Assembly: GCF_042654365.1 (NCBI RefSeq)
Contig: NZ_JBHSGG010000011.1
Coordinates: forward strand, 1 to 64,000
Reading direction: 5' to 3'
DNA length: 64,000 bases
Source: Coralloluteibacterium thermophilum
GTDB taxonomy: Bacteria; Pseudomonadota; Gammaproteobacteria; Xanthomonadales; Xanthomonadaceae
The first letter of the stretch is position 1. Each line of letters starts with the position of its first letter. The notes beneath the pieces were generated by a model. The model did not search any database. It had not been told where the DNA came from and worked only from the letters and a program-made list of their open reading frames with translations. The translations under genes and the position numbers were made by a program. Positions 8,087 to 18,796 of the stretch are shown here, one piece after another.

Positions 8087-10396
8087 TCAGAAGGGCAGCA
8101 CCAGGGTCGGATCGACGGCGAGCATGCGCTCGCGGAACAGGTCCTGTATGCGGGCCAGCGCCGCCTCGTCGCGGCCCTCGAAGCGCAGCACCAGGATCGG
8201 CGTGGTGTTGGAGGCGCGCAACAGGCCGAACCCGTCGGGCCAGTCGGCGCGCACGCCGTCGATGGTGCTCACGCGGGCGCCCTCGAACGTCGCCGCCTCG
8301 CTGAAGCGTTCGACGAAGGCGTGGTTCGCGCCCTCGGCGGTGTCGACCTTGAGCTCGGGCGTGGCCACGCCGGTGGGCAGTTCGTCGAACAGCTCCTCGG
8401 GCGCGCGGTCCTGCGCCGCGACGATCTCGAGCAGGCGCGCCGCGGCGTAGATGCCGTCGTCGAAGCCGTACCAGCGTTCCTTGAAGAAGAAGTGCCCGCT
8501 CATCTCGCCGGCGAGTTCCGCGCCGGTCTCGCGCATCTTCGCCTTGATCAGCGAGTGCCCGGTCTTCCACATCATCGGGCTGCCGCCGCTGCGCAGGATG
8601 TGCGGACCCAGGTGGCCGGTGCACTTGACGTCGTAGATCACCGCGGCACCGGGGTTGCGCTCGAGCACGTCGGCCGCGAACAGCATCAGCAGGCGGTCCG
8701 GATAGATGATCTCGCCGCGCCGGGTGACCACGCCGAGGCGGTCGCCGTCGCCGTCGAAGGCGAGGCCGAGGTCGGCGTCCTGGCGCTTCACGATCTCGAT
8801 CAGGTCGACCAGGTTCTTCGGGTCGCCGGGATCGGGGTGATGGTGCGGGAAGCTGCCGTCGACCTCGCAGTACAGCGGATCGACCTCCGCGCCGATGGTC
8901 TCCAGCACCTGCGGCGCGATCATGCCGGCCACGCCGCTGCCGGCGTCCACCACCACGCGCAGCGGGCGGTCCAGCATCACGTCCCCGGCGATGCGCGCGA
9001 CGTAGTCGGCGGAGACGTCGCGGCGGGTCAGGCTGCCGGGCGCGTCGGCCGCGTGCAGGCGCTGCTGGTCGATGCGCGTGAACAGGTCTTCGATCGCCTC
9101 GTTGGCGAGGGTCTGCCCGCCGATCACGATCTTGAAGCCGTTGTAGTCCGCCGGGTTGTGGCTGCCGGTGATGGCGACGCAGGAGCCCGCACGCAGGTGG
9201 AAGGCGCCGAAGTAGACCACCGGCGTCGGCGCGAGGCCGATGTCGAGCACGTCGCGGCCGGCGGCGCGCAGGCCCTCGATGAGCGCGTCCGACAGGCCCG
9301 GGCCCGAGAGCCGACCGTCGCGGCCCACCACGACCTCGCGCAGCGACTGCTCGTGCATGACGGTGCCGATGGCCTGGCCGATGGCGCGGGCGATCCCGGC
9401 ATCCAGCGTGCGCCCGACGACGCCGCGGATGTCGTAGGCGCGGAAGATGCCGCGATCCAGCGCGACGCCCTGTTCCGCCGGCTTCGCCGGGGCCGCGGCC
9501 ACCGGCGCGGGTGCGGGCGCTTCGACCGGCGCGCGCTCGAGCGCCTCCGCCAGGGTCGGTGCCGGTGCCTCCGGGCTGCTGTCGCGCGCCGCCAGGCGCC
9601 GACGGCCCAGCAGCAGGGCGATGCCTGCCAGCGCGAGGGCGCCGCCGAGGACGAATTCCGAGGTGCGGCCGAGGCCCAGGTAGCCGCTGACCGCGGCGGG
9701 TGCCGCCGCGACGACGCGCAGGCCGCTGTCGCCGACGGGGACCGCGCGCGCCTCGCTGTAGGGGGCGAGCGCGGCATCGCCGGCGACCGCCACGGTGTGC
9801 GCGCGCTGGCGCAGCGCGAGATAGCCAGGCCCCGGCAGGCCCGGCGGGAACCCGAGCGCATCGATCGGCAGCTTCGCGTAGGCGATCGCACGGACGCTGC
9901 CGTCGAGGAGCAGCGGACCGGCCATGGCCAGCCGCGCGCCCGCCCCGTCGCGCACGACGGCGCTGCGGACGGCGTTGTCGGCCAGGACCGACTCGAGCAG
10001 GGCGAGCCTGCCGTAGCCGAAGGCCTCGGGTTCCGCGTAGGCCGCGCCCAGATCCGGCGGCAGCATCTGCACCTCGGCCTCGCTCCAGCCGGCGGCGAAG
10101 GCCGCGGCGGCGGCCTCGAGATCGTCGGCGGCCAGCGCGGCGCCGACCTCGGGCGCCTCGCTGCGCGCCTGGAAGCGCTCGTGCAGCGCCTGCAGCCGCG
10201 CACCGACCGTGGCGGCGGCGCGATCGCGCGCGGCGTCCACGTCGGCGGCGATCCGCTCGGCCGACCCCTGCTGGACGCCGTCCACCACGAAGACCGCCGC
10301 AAGCCCGAGCGCGATCAGCGCGAAGACCGGCAGCAGCCGATCCATGGCCCCCGACAACCGACCCAGCGCGGCGCGCGGGTCCACTCCCTTCCCCAT
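8087..10396 (-). CDS. algC: Phosphomannomutase/phosphoglucomutase with membrane extension
   Basis: A 769-residue protein. The C-terminal 460 residues form an alpha-D-phosphohexomutase of the AlgC/XanA type. They contain FRAYDIRGVVG, the phosphoserine loop ITGSHNPADYNG (Ser412), the metal loop FDGDGDRLG and the sugar loop GEMSGHFFF. The enzyme interconverts 6- and 1-phosphates of mannose and glucose for LPS, exopolysaccharide and dTDP-sugar synthesis. The first 300 residues hold two membrane segments (about 23-41 and 243-262) with a presumably periplasmic domain between them, then an Ala/Pro linker. The gene lies downstream of coaBC-dut in the same direction. Confidence 0.93.
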   Translation of the reverse strand: MGKGVDPRAALGRLSGAMDRLLPVFALIALGLAAVFVVDGVQQGSAERIAADVDAARDRAAATVGARLQALHERFQARSEAPEVGAALAADDLEAAAAAFAAGWSEAEVQMLPPDLGAAYAEPEAFGYGRLALLESVLADNAVRSAVVRDGAGARLAMAGPLLLDGSVRAIAYAKLPIDALGFPPGLPGPGYLALRQRAHTVAVAGDAALAPYSEARAVPVGDSGLRVVAAAPAAVSGYLGLGRTSEFVLGGALALAGIALLLGRRRLAARDSSPEAPAPTLAEALERAPVEAPAPAPVAAAPAKPAEQGVALDRGIFRAYDIRGVVGRTLDAGIARAIGQAIGTVMHEQSLREVVVGRDGRLSGPGLSDALIEGLRAAGRDVLDIGLAPTPVVYFGAFHLRAGSCVAITGSHNPADYNGFKIVIGGQTLANEAIEDLFTRIDQQRLHAADAPGSLTRRDVSADYVARIAGDVMLDRPLRVVVDAGSGVAGMIAPQVLETIGAEVDPLYCEVDGSFPHHHPDPGDPKNLVDLIEIVKRQDADLGLAFDGDGDRLGVVTRRGEIIYPDRLLMLFAADVLERNPGAAVIYDVKCTGHLGPHILRSGGSPMMWKTGHSLIKAKMRETGAELAGEMSGHFFFKERWYGFDDGIYAAARLLEIVAAQDRAPEELFDELPTGVATPELKVDTAEGANHAFVERFSEAATFEGARVSTIDGVRADWPDGFGLLRASNTTPILVLRFEGRDEAALARIQDLFRERMLAVDPTLVLPF

Positions 10397-10409
10397 GTCC
10401 TGCCCCCTG

Positions 10410-10871
10410 TCAGCGCACGCCGGTGTGACCGAACCCGCCTTCGCCGCGCTCGCTGGCTTCGAAGGTGTCGACCACCCGGAATGCGGCCCTCGCCACCGGA
10501 AGCAGCACGAGCTGCGCGATCCGGTCCCCCGGCGCGATCGTAAAGGCGGTGTCGCTGCGGTTCCAGACGCTGACCATCAGCGGGCCCTGGTAGTCCGCGT
10601 CGATCAGGCCGACCAGGTTGCCGAGCACGATGCCGTGGCGGTGACCGAGCCCGGAGCGCGGCAGGATGGTCGCGCACAGGCCGGGGTCGCCGATGTGGAT
10701 GGCGAGGCCGGTCGGAAGCAGTGCGGTGGCGCCGGGCGCGAGCTCCACCGGCGCCTCCGGCATGGCGCGCAGGTCCATGCCCGCGGACATCGGCGTGGCG
10801 TACGCGGGCAGCGGCACCTCGGTGCCGAGGCGCGGGTCGAGGATCTTCAGCTCGATCGTCGCGCCGCTCAT
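10410..10871 (-). CDS. dut: dUTP diphosphatase
   Basis: Hydrolyses dUTP to dUMP and PPi, keeping uracil out of DNA. It has 153 residues with motifs in order: AGMDLRA (motif 1), PRSGLG (motif 2), GLIDADYQG (motif 3), GDRIAQLVL (motif 4) and the C-terminal RGEGGFGHTG (motif 5). The ATG overlaps the coaBC stop as ATGA. The coaBC-dut-algC order is common in this group. Confidence 0.97.
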   Translation of the reverse strand: MSGATIELKILDPRLGTEVPLPAYATPMSAGMDLRAMPEAPVELAPGATALLPTGLAIHIGDPGLCATILPRSGLGHRHGIVLGNLVGLIDADYQGPLMVSVWNRSDTAFTIAPGDRIAQLVLLPVARAAFRVVDTFEASERGEGGFGHTGVR

Positions 10872-12094
10872 GCGCCCGCCTCCAGCCGCTCGGCGACGAG
10901 CGCGAGCAGGCGCCGGGCGACGTCGCGCTTGGGCGCGCGCGCGATCTCGGTCTCGCCCTGGTCCCAGAACACGTGCAGGGCGTTGTCGTCGCGCTCGAAG
11001 GCGCTCTCGGCGCCGCTGACCGCGTTCGCCGCGATGACGTCGACGTTCTTGGCGTAGAGCTTGCCGCGCGCATAGGCGGCCAGGTTCTGCGTCTCCGCAG
11101 CGAAGCCCACCACCAGGCGCGGGCGCGGCGTGCGCTGTGCGACCTCGGCGAGGATGTCCGGCGTGCGCGCGAGTTCGAGGGTGAGGGTCGCGCTGGTCTT
11201 CTTGATCTTGTGGTCCGCGCCCTGCACCGGCGAATAGTCGGCCACCGCCGCCGCGCCGACGTAGAGGTCGGCCTGCGGCGCCAGGGCGGCGATCACCGCG
11301 TCGCGCATCTGCCGCGCCGAGCGGACGTCGACGCGGGTCACACCCGGCGGCGTCGGCAAGTGCACCGGACCGGCCACGAGCACCACCTCGGCGCCCAGCT
11401 CGCGCGCGGCCTCGGCAATGGCGAAGCCCATCTTCCCGGAGCTGCGGTTGCCGAGGTAGCGCACCGGATCGATGTCCTCGAAGGTCGGGCCGGCGCTCAC
11501 CACCACGCGGCGTCCCGCCAGCACCTGCGGATGCGCGGCCAGCGCCGGCTCCGTCGTGCCCCGCAGCGCGGCGACGATGGCGTCGGGCTCCATCAGGCGG
11601 CCCGGGCCGAACTCGCCGCAGGCCTGCGGGCCGTCGTCCGGGCCGAGGACCTGCACGCCACGCGCCCGCAGCGTGGCCACGTTGGCCTGCGTGGCGGGGT
11701 GCGCCCACATGCGGTTGTTCATCGCCGGGGCGACCGCGATGGGGGCGGTCGTGGCCAGGCAGAGCGTGGTCACCAGGTCGTCCGCCATGCCCTGGGCGAG
11801 CCGGGCGAGGAGATCCGCGGTGGCCGGCGCCACCACGACCCGCGTCGCCCAGCGCGCGAGTTCGATGTGGCCCATGGCCGCCTCGGCCTGGGCGTCCCAC
11901 AGCGTGGTGCGCACGCTGCGGCCGGAGAGGGCCTGGAAGGTCGCGGTGCCGACGAAGTGCCCGGCGGCCTCGGTCATCGCCACCTGCACCTCCGCGCCGG
12001 CGTCGCGCAGGCGGCGCACGAGTTCGGCGGCCTTGTAGGCGGCGATGCCGCCGCCCACGCACACCAGGACGCGGTCCGACTCGAGAGCGCTCAC
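10868..12094 (-). CDS. coaBC: Bifunctional phosphopantothenoylcysteine decarboxylase/synthetase
   Basis: Carries out two coenzyme A steps: CTP-dependent coupling of 4'-phosphopantothenate with cysteine, then decarboxylation to 4'-phosphopantetheine. The N-terminal flavoprotein domain (about 1-190) shows VGGGIAAYKAAEL and PAMNNRMWAHPATQ. The C-terminal CoaB domain shows SAGPTFEDIDPVRYLGNRSSGKMG and VGFAAETQN. The 408-residue length is standard. It is divergent from radC and leads a coaBC-dut transcript. Confidence 0.96.
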   Translation of the reverse strand: MSALESDRVLVCVGGGIAAYKAAELVRRLRDAGAEVQVAMTEAAGHFVGTATFQALSGRSVRTTLWDAQAEAAMGHIELARWATRVVVAPATADLLARLAQGMADDLVTTLCLATTAPIAVAPAMNNRMWAHPATQANVATLRARGVQVLGPDDGPQACGEFGPGRLMEPDAIVAALRGTTEPALAAHPQVLAGRRVVVSAGPTFEDIDPVRYLGNRSSGKMGFAIAEAARELGAEVVLVAGPVHLPTPPGVTRVDVRSARQMRDAVIAALAPQADLYVGAAAVADYSPVQGADHKIKKTSATLTLELARTPDILAEVAQRTPRPRLVVGFAAETQNLAAYARGKLYAKNVDVIAANAVSGAESAFERDDNALHVFWDQGETEIARAPKRDVARRLLALVAERLEAGA

Positions 12095-12193
12095 CTGCGG
12101 GGGATTCCTACTTCGGAAGGGGGCGCTAGCTTACTCCAGGGCCCGCGGGCACCCCGACGGCACCCTCGCCGCGTGCGCAGGACACTGCCGCCC

Positions 12194-12868
12194 ATGCACA
12201 TCCACGAATGGCCGGCGCACGAACGCCCACGCGAGAAACTGCTGGCCCGCGGCGCGGCCGCCCTGAGCGACGCCGAGCTGCTCGCCATCTTCCTGGGCTC
12301 GGGACTGCGGGGGGAGGACGCCGTGGCGACCGCGCGCCGCCTGCTCGCCGAGCACGGCCCGCTGCGCCGCCTGCTGGACGCGGGTCCGGCCGCCCTGGCG
12401 GGGCTGCGCGGGCTCGGGCCGGCGCGGGCCTGCAGCCTGACCGCGGCGCTGGAGCTGGGGACCCGCCACCTGGCGGCCGACCTCGCCCGCGGCGAGGCGT
12501 TGACCGATCCCGCGCGCGCCGGGGCCTACTTCGCACGCCGCCTGCGCGGGCTGCCGCACGAGGTGTTCGCAGTGCTGTTCCTCGACACGCGCCATCGGGT
12601 CATCGCCTTCGAGGAGCTGTTCCGCGGCACCATCGACGGCGCCGAGGTCCATGCGCGCGAGGTCGTGAAGCGCGCGCTCGCCCACAACGCCGCCGCGCTG
12701 ATGCTGGGGCACAACCATCCCAGCGGGAGCAGCGAGCCCAGCGCGGCCGACCGTGCGGTCACCCTGCGGCTGAAGTCGGCGCTGGCCCTGGTGGACGTCC
12801 GCGTCCTGGATCATTTCGTCGTCGGCGACGGCCCGCCTGTCTCGCTGGCGACGCGCGGCTGGGTCTGA
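12194..12868 (+). CDS. radC: RadC family JAB domain protein
   Basis: A 224-residue protein with an N-terminal helix-hairpin-helix-like region (residues 40-90) and a C-terminal JAB/MPN metalloprotease-like domain carrying the zinc motif GHNHPSGSSEPSAAD. The cellular role is unsettled; the old assignment to DNA repair in E. coli was withdrawn. The ATG at 12194 gives the usual family start (MHIHEWPAHERPREKLL), although the frame is open far upstream. Confidence 0.92.
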   Translation: MHIHEWPAHERPREKLLARGAAALSDAELLAIFLGSGLRGEDAVATARRLLAEHGPLRRLLDAGPAALAGLRGLGPARACSLTAALELGTRHLAADLARGEALTDPARAGAYFARRLRGLPHEVFAVLFLDTRHRVIAFEELFRGTIDGAEVHAREVVKRALAHNAAALMLGHNHPSGSSEPSAADRAVTLRLKSALALVDVRVLDHFVVGDGPPVSLATRGWV

Positions 12869-12907
12869 GCGGCGCGCCGGCGCGGCCGCCACGGGGCGTC
12901 CGTGGGG

Positions 12908-12944
12908 AAAGAAAAAAAAAGGAGGGCCGGCACGGCGCCGGCCC
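12908..12944 (-). terminator. Rho-independent terminator facing left, no obvious gene
   Basis: On the minus strand a perfect 8-bp stem (12924-12931 with 12937-12944, loop of five) is followed by a run of nine T within a T-rich tract (complement of 12908-12920). It would stop leftward transcription, but every gene to its right as far as 16.4 kb reads rightward. It is not oriented for radC. Confidence 0.5.
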
Positions 12945-13120
12945 CATGCCCCTTCCGCGCGCGGCGGCGGGCGAACACACCCCTGGAGAGAGAGACGGAG
13001 ATGGCCGCATCCCTGCGACGGGCGGCAGTCTGGACCAGAGGGGTTGCACCCGCGTGACACCGGCGGCGAGCCCGCGGACCCGCTAGACTATGCGGTCGCT
13101 TTCAGTTCCGGATCGCCCAC

Positions 13121-14809
13121 GTGAAGTCCCAGCTGCGCGAGCTGCTCGCCACCGCGCTCGACACCCTGCGCCGCGATGGCGCCGTCCCTGCCGACCTGGC
13201 CACGCCCGATTTCGTGGTCGAGCGCACGCGCTCGCGCGAGCACGGCGACTACGCCGCCAACCTGGCCATGCTGCTGGCGAAGCCGGCACGCGCCAGGCCG
13301 CGCGACCTGGCGGAGAAACTGGTCGCGGCGCTGCCGGCCTCTCCGTCCATCGCCAGGGTCGAGGTCGCCGGGCCCGGCTTCATCAACGTGCACCTCGCGC
13401 CCGAGGCCTGGCACGCGGAGATCCGCCGCATCCACGCCGCCGGCGATGCCTACGGCCGCAGCACCCTCGGCGGCAGCCAGCGCGTGGGCATCGAGTTCGT
13501 CTCCGCCAACCCGACCGGGCCGCTGCACGTCGGGCATGGCCGCGCCGCGGCGATCGGCGATTCGCTCGCGCGCCTGCTGGCCGCGGCGGGCTGGGACGTG
13601 GTGCGCGAGTTCTACTACAACGACGCCGGCGCGCAGATCAACAACCTGGCGCTGTCCGTGCAGGCGCGCGCACGCGGGCTCGACCCGGACGATCCCAGCT
13701 GGCCCGCCGACGGCTACCGCGGCGAGTACATCAAGGAGGTCGCGCGCGCCTTCCTCGCCCGCGAGACGGCCCATGCCGACGGGCGCGACGTGGTCGCGTC
13801 GGGCGACGTGGACGATCTCGACGCCATCCGCCGCTTCGCCGTGGCGGTGCTCCGCCACGAGCAGACCGAGGACCTGGCCGCCTTCGGCGTCGGCTTCGAC
13901 GTCTACTACCTGGAGTCCTCGCTCTACACCGACGGCCGGGTGGAGAAGACGGTGCAGGAGCTCGTCGCCGCCGGCCACACCTACGAGGAGGGCGGCGCCC
14001 TGTGGCTGAAGTCCACGGACTTCGGCGACGACAAGGACCGCGTGATGCGCAAGTCCGACGGCAGCTACACCTACTTCGTGCCGGACGTGGCCTACCACCA
14101 GACCAAGTGGGAACGCGGCTACGTGCGCGCGATCACGGAGCTCGGCGCCGACCACCACGGCTCGCTGGCGCGCGTGCGCGCGGGCCTGCAGGCGCTCGAC
14201 ATCGGCATCCCGAAGGGCTGGCCGGAGTACGTCCTGCACCAGATGGTCACGGTGATGCGCGGCGGCGAGGAGGTGAAGCTGTCCAAGCGCGCCGGCAGCT
14301 ACGTCACCCTGCGCGACCTCATCGACGAGGCCGGCCGCGATGCCACCCGCTACTTCCTGATCGCGCGCAAGGCCGACTCGCAGCTCACCTTCGACATCGA
14401 CCTGGCGCGCTCGCAGTCCAACGACAATCCGGTCTACTACATCCAGTACGCGCACGCGCGGGTGTGCAGCGTGCTGCGCCAGGCGGACGAGCGCGGCATC
14501 GCCCTGGACGTCGCGGCCGGACTTTCGAGGCTCGACCGCCTGACCACCGCGGAGGAGCAGGCGCTGATGATCGAGCTGTCGCGCTATCCCGAGCTGGTCG
14601 AGAGCGCGGCGCAGGCGCTGGAGCCGCACCTGATCGCGGGCTGGCTGCGCGAACTGGCGAACGCCTTCCACACCTGGTACCACGCCGGGCAGTTCCTCGT
14701 GGACGATGCCGACGTGCGCAACGCGCGCATCGCGCTCGCGCTGGCCACGCGCCAGGTGATCCGCAACGGGCTGGACCTGCTGGGCGTCAGCGCCCCGGAG
14801 AGGATGTGA
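13121..14809 (+). CDS. argS: Arginyl-tRNA synthetase
   Basis: Class I synthetase charging tRNA-Arg, 562 residues. An N-terminal Arg-S additional domain (residues 1-90) precedes the catalytic core with FVSANPTGPLHVGHGRAA (HIGH = HVGH). The KMSK-like loop VKLSKRAGSYVTL lies near residue 390, and a C-terminal DALR anticodon-binding domain ends with the common PERM. The GTG at 13121 gives the usual start. The TGA stop shares one base with the next ATG (TGATG). Confidence 0.97.
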   Translation: MKSQLRELLATALDTLRRDGAVPADLATPDFVVERTRSREHGDYAANLAMLLAKPARARPRDLAEKLVAALPASPSIARVEVAGPGFINVHLAPEAWHAEIRRIHAAGDAYGRSTLGGSQRVGIEFVSANPTGPLHVGHGRAAAIGDSLARLLAAAGWDVVREFYYNDAGAQINNLALSVQARARGLDPDDPSWPADGYRGEYIKEVARAFLARETAHADGRDVVASGDVDDLDAIRRFAVAVLRHEQTEDLAAFGVGFDVYYLESSLYTDGRVEKTVQELVAAGHTYEEGGALWLKSTDFGDDKDRVMRKSDGSYTYFVPDVAYHQTKWERGYVRAITELGADHHGSLARVRAGLQALDIGIPKGWPEYVLHQMVTVMRGGEEVKLSKRAGSYVTLRDLIDEAGRDATRYFLIARKADSQLTFDIDLARSQSNDNPVYYIQYAHARVCSVLRQADERGIALDVAAGLSRLDRLTTAEEQALMIELSRYPELVESAAQALEPHLIAGWLRELANAFHTWYHAGQFLVDDADVRNARIALALATRQVIRNGLDLLGVSAPERM

Positions 14810-15489
14810 TGGCGGCACGGCGAGGCAAGTCGCAGGCCCGCCGCAACGGCGGCAAGGGCGGCGGTGGCGGCGTCCCGGGCTGGCTGCTGCTGGTCGGCGG
14901 CATCCTGATCGGCCTGGTGGTCGCGGTGGTGGCGATGACCCGCCTCGGCGGCGAGCCCGACGCCGGACCGCGTCCCAATCCCCAGGCGCAGGCGCCGGCC
15001 CCGGCGATCGAGGAGGCCCCGGTGGCGCAGGACGCCCCGCGCCGGCCGCGCTACGACTTCTACACCGTGCTGGCCGAGCGCGAGGTGGTGGTGCCGGACG
15101 CGGAGGTCGAGGCCCGCGCACGCCAGGAGGCCGAAGCGCGCGCCGCGCAGCAGCGCGCGGCCGCCGAGCGCCTGGCCGCGGCGGAGGCCGAGGCCACTGC
15201 GCCCGACACGCCGTCCGCACCGCAGCCGCCGCCCCCCGCACCGACCGCGCCCAACAACGAGGCCTACGTGCTGCAGGCCGGCGCCTTCCGCGCCCCGGCC
15301 GAGGCCGAGGCGCTGAAGGCGCGCATCGCGCTCATGGGCCTGTCGGCCCGAGTCGAAGCGGCCACCATCAACGGCGACACCGTCCACCGGGTCCGCCTCG
15401 GCCCCTTCCCCAGCGCCGAAGCGCTGGCGCGGGCGAAGGGCACGCTGGAGAGCGGAGGAATCCCGGCCGTCGCCGTCCGGGCGCGCTGA
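14809..15489 (+). CDS. SPOR domain protein
   Basis: A 226-residue single-pass membrane protein. It has a short basic cytoplasmic tail, a membrane helix (about 24-42), an Ala/Pro/Glu-rich linker with a charged helical stretch, and a C-terminal SPOR domain (about 155-226, starting AYVLQAGAF and ending VRLGPF...AVAVRAR). SPOR domains bind denuded glycan strands at the division septum, so a FtsN-like septal role is likely but unproven. It follows argS with a one-base overlap, the usual argS-SPOR arrangement in gammaproteobacteria. Confidence 0.88.
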   Translation: MAARRGKSQARRNGGKGGGGGVPGWLLLVGGILIGLVVAVVAMTRLGGEPDAGPRPNPQAQAPAPAIEEAPVAQDAPRRPRYDFYTVLAEREVVVPDAEVEARARQEAEARAAQQRAAAERLAAAEAEATAPDTPSAPQPPPPAPTAPNNEAYVLQAGAFRAPAEAEALKARIALMGLSARVEAATINGDTVHRVRLGPFPSAEALARAKGTLESGGIPAVAVRAR

Positions 15490-15507
15490 ACGCCCACGCT
15501 CGCAGCC

Positions 15508-15533
15508 ACGACGGCGCCCACCGGCGCCGTCGT
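15508..15533 (+). terminator. Hairpin after the argS-SPOR transcript
   Basis: A perfect 11-bp inverted repeat (15508-15518 with 15523-15533, loop CACC) lies 19 bases after the SPOR gene stop. No T-run follows, so termination is only suggested. Confidence 0.4.
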
Positions 15534-15608
15534 CGTATCCGCGTGCTGTTGGCGCCCGACGGGCAGGCCGCTACAGTCGCGGCCTCTCCGCGAACGCACG
15601 AGGCCGCC

Positions 15609-16370
15609 ATGTCACGCACCGCACTCATCACCGGCGCAACGTCCGGCTTCGGCGCGGCGGCGGTCGAGCGCTTCGTGGCGGACGGCTGGCGGGTCGTGGC
15701 GACCGGTCGCCGCGCCGAGCGGCTTGCGCCGCTGGTGGAGCGCCATGGCGCAGACCGCGTCCATCCCGCCGCCTTCGACATCCGGGACGAGGCGGCCATG
15801 CACGCCGCGCTGGACGCCCTGCCGCCCGCCTTCGCGGGCATCGACCTGCTGGTCAACAACGCCGGCCTGGCGCTGGGCACCGCACCGGCCCAGAAGGCGG
15901 ACCTGGCGCAGTGGCGCACCATGATCGACACCAACGTGTCCGCGCTCGTGGCGCTCACGCACCGCCTGCTGCCCGGTCTGATCGAACGCCGCGGCGCCAT
16001 CGTCAACATGAGCTCGGTCGCGGCGACCTACCCCTATCCGGGCGGCAACGTCTACGGCGGGACCAAGGCCTTCGTGCAGCAGTTCTCGCTCGGCCTGCGC
16101 GCCGACCTGCACGGCACCGGGGTGCGGGTGACCTCGATCGAACCCGGCATGGCCGAGACCGAGTTCACCCTGGTCCGCACCGGCGGCGACCGCGCGGCCT
16201 CGGACGCCCTCTACCGGGGCGCGACCCCGATGACGGCCGAGGACATCGCCGACACCCTGCTGTGGATCGCCAACCTCCCGCCGCACCTCAACATCAACCG
16301 CATCGAGCTGATGCCGGTGAGCCAGTCCTTCGCCGGCTTCCAGGTCGCGCGCGGCGGCGACCCGGCATAG
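15609..16370 (+). CDS. YdfG-like NADP-dependent 3-hydroxy acid dehydrogenase (SDR)
   Basis: A 253-residue short-chain dehydrogenase closely resembling E. coli YdfG, which oxidises L-serine, L-allo-threonine and other 3-hydroxy acids with NADP. Seen: ITGATSGFG (cofactor loop), LLVNNAGLALG, the catalytic Ser in NMSSVAATYPYPGG, YGGTK (Tyr-x-x-x-Lys) and EPGMAETEF. The C terminus PPHLNINRIELMPVSQSFAGF is typical of the YdfG branch. The start at 15609 fits the nucleotide-binding strand. Confidence 0.88.
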   Translation: MSRTALITGATSGFGAAAVERFVADGWRVVATGRRAERLAPLVERHGADRVHPAAFDIRDEAAMHAALDALPPAFAGIDLLVNNAGLALGTAPAQKADLAQWRTMIDTNVSALVALTHRLLPGLIERRGAIVNMSSVAATYPYPGGNVYGGTKAFVQQFSLGLRADLHGTGVRVTSIEPGMAETEFTLVRTGGDRAASDALYRGATPMTAEDIADTLLWIANLPPHLNINRIELMPVSQSFAGFQVARGGDPA

Positions 16371-16385
16371 CGCCGGACAGCGCCC

Positions 16386-16657
16386 TCAGCGCACCACCCA
16401 CTCGCGGACCGAAAGCACCGACGCACCCTCGAGGTGCAGCGGGTCGCGGTGGGCGATGGCCGTGGCCTCGTCCAGGTCGGCGGCCCTGAGCAGGTAGGCC
16501 CCGCCGCTCCCGTCGGAGAAGCCACCGGTGGCGGCGAGCCGGCGCTCGGCCGCGAGCGCGTCGAGGAAGACGCGATGCCGCGGCCCGACCGCGGGATCGA
16601 AAGCGGGCGTGCGCATCGCGAGCACGAGGAAATACGTGCCTGGCGCCAGCGCGTCGC

Positions 16658-16661
<4 letters not shown>
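16386..16661 (-). CDS. YciI-like protein
   Basis: A 91-residue ferredoxin-fold protein of the YciI superfamily, with YFLVLAMRTP at the start, RHRVFLDAL in the middle, and a conserved His-Arg-Asp (AHRDPLHLEG). Members are small putative enzymes or stress proteins without a firm function. The GTG start overlaps the speA stop (GTGA), so it is probably translated with speA. Context gives no clear polyamine role. Confidence 0.8.
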
Positions 16662-18565
<1,904 letters not shown>

Positions 18566-18796
18566 GGGCGGCGGGTTCCGGAAGCGCAAGGGGCGCGTAG
18601 TGTAGCGGCCGTGCCGGGCGCGGACCGTGAGCGCGCGGGCGGGCCTTCAGGCCGTGTCGTGCGCCCCGGAGCGCGCGCGGCGTCGGCGCCGCATCCGCGC
18701 ACGGCCCAGCGCGTCCGGCTCGAGCCGCATGGCGCGTTCCGCAGACCGGCTCCGCTACAATCCGCAGCCATTTCGCCACGCACCGGAGCGCCCCCC

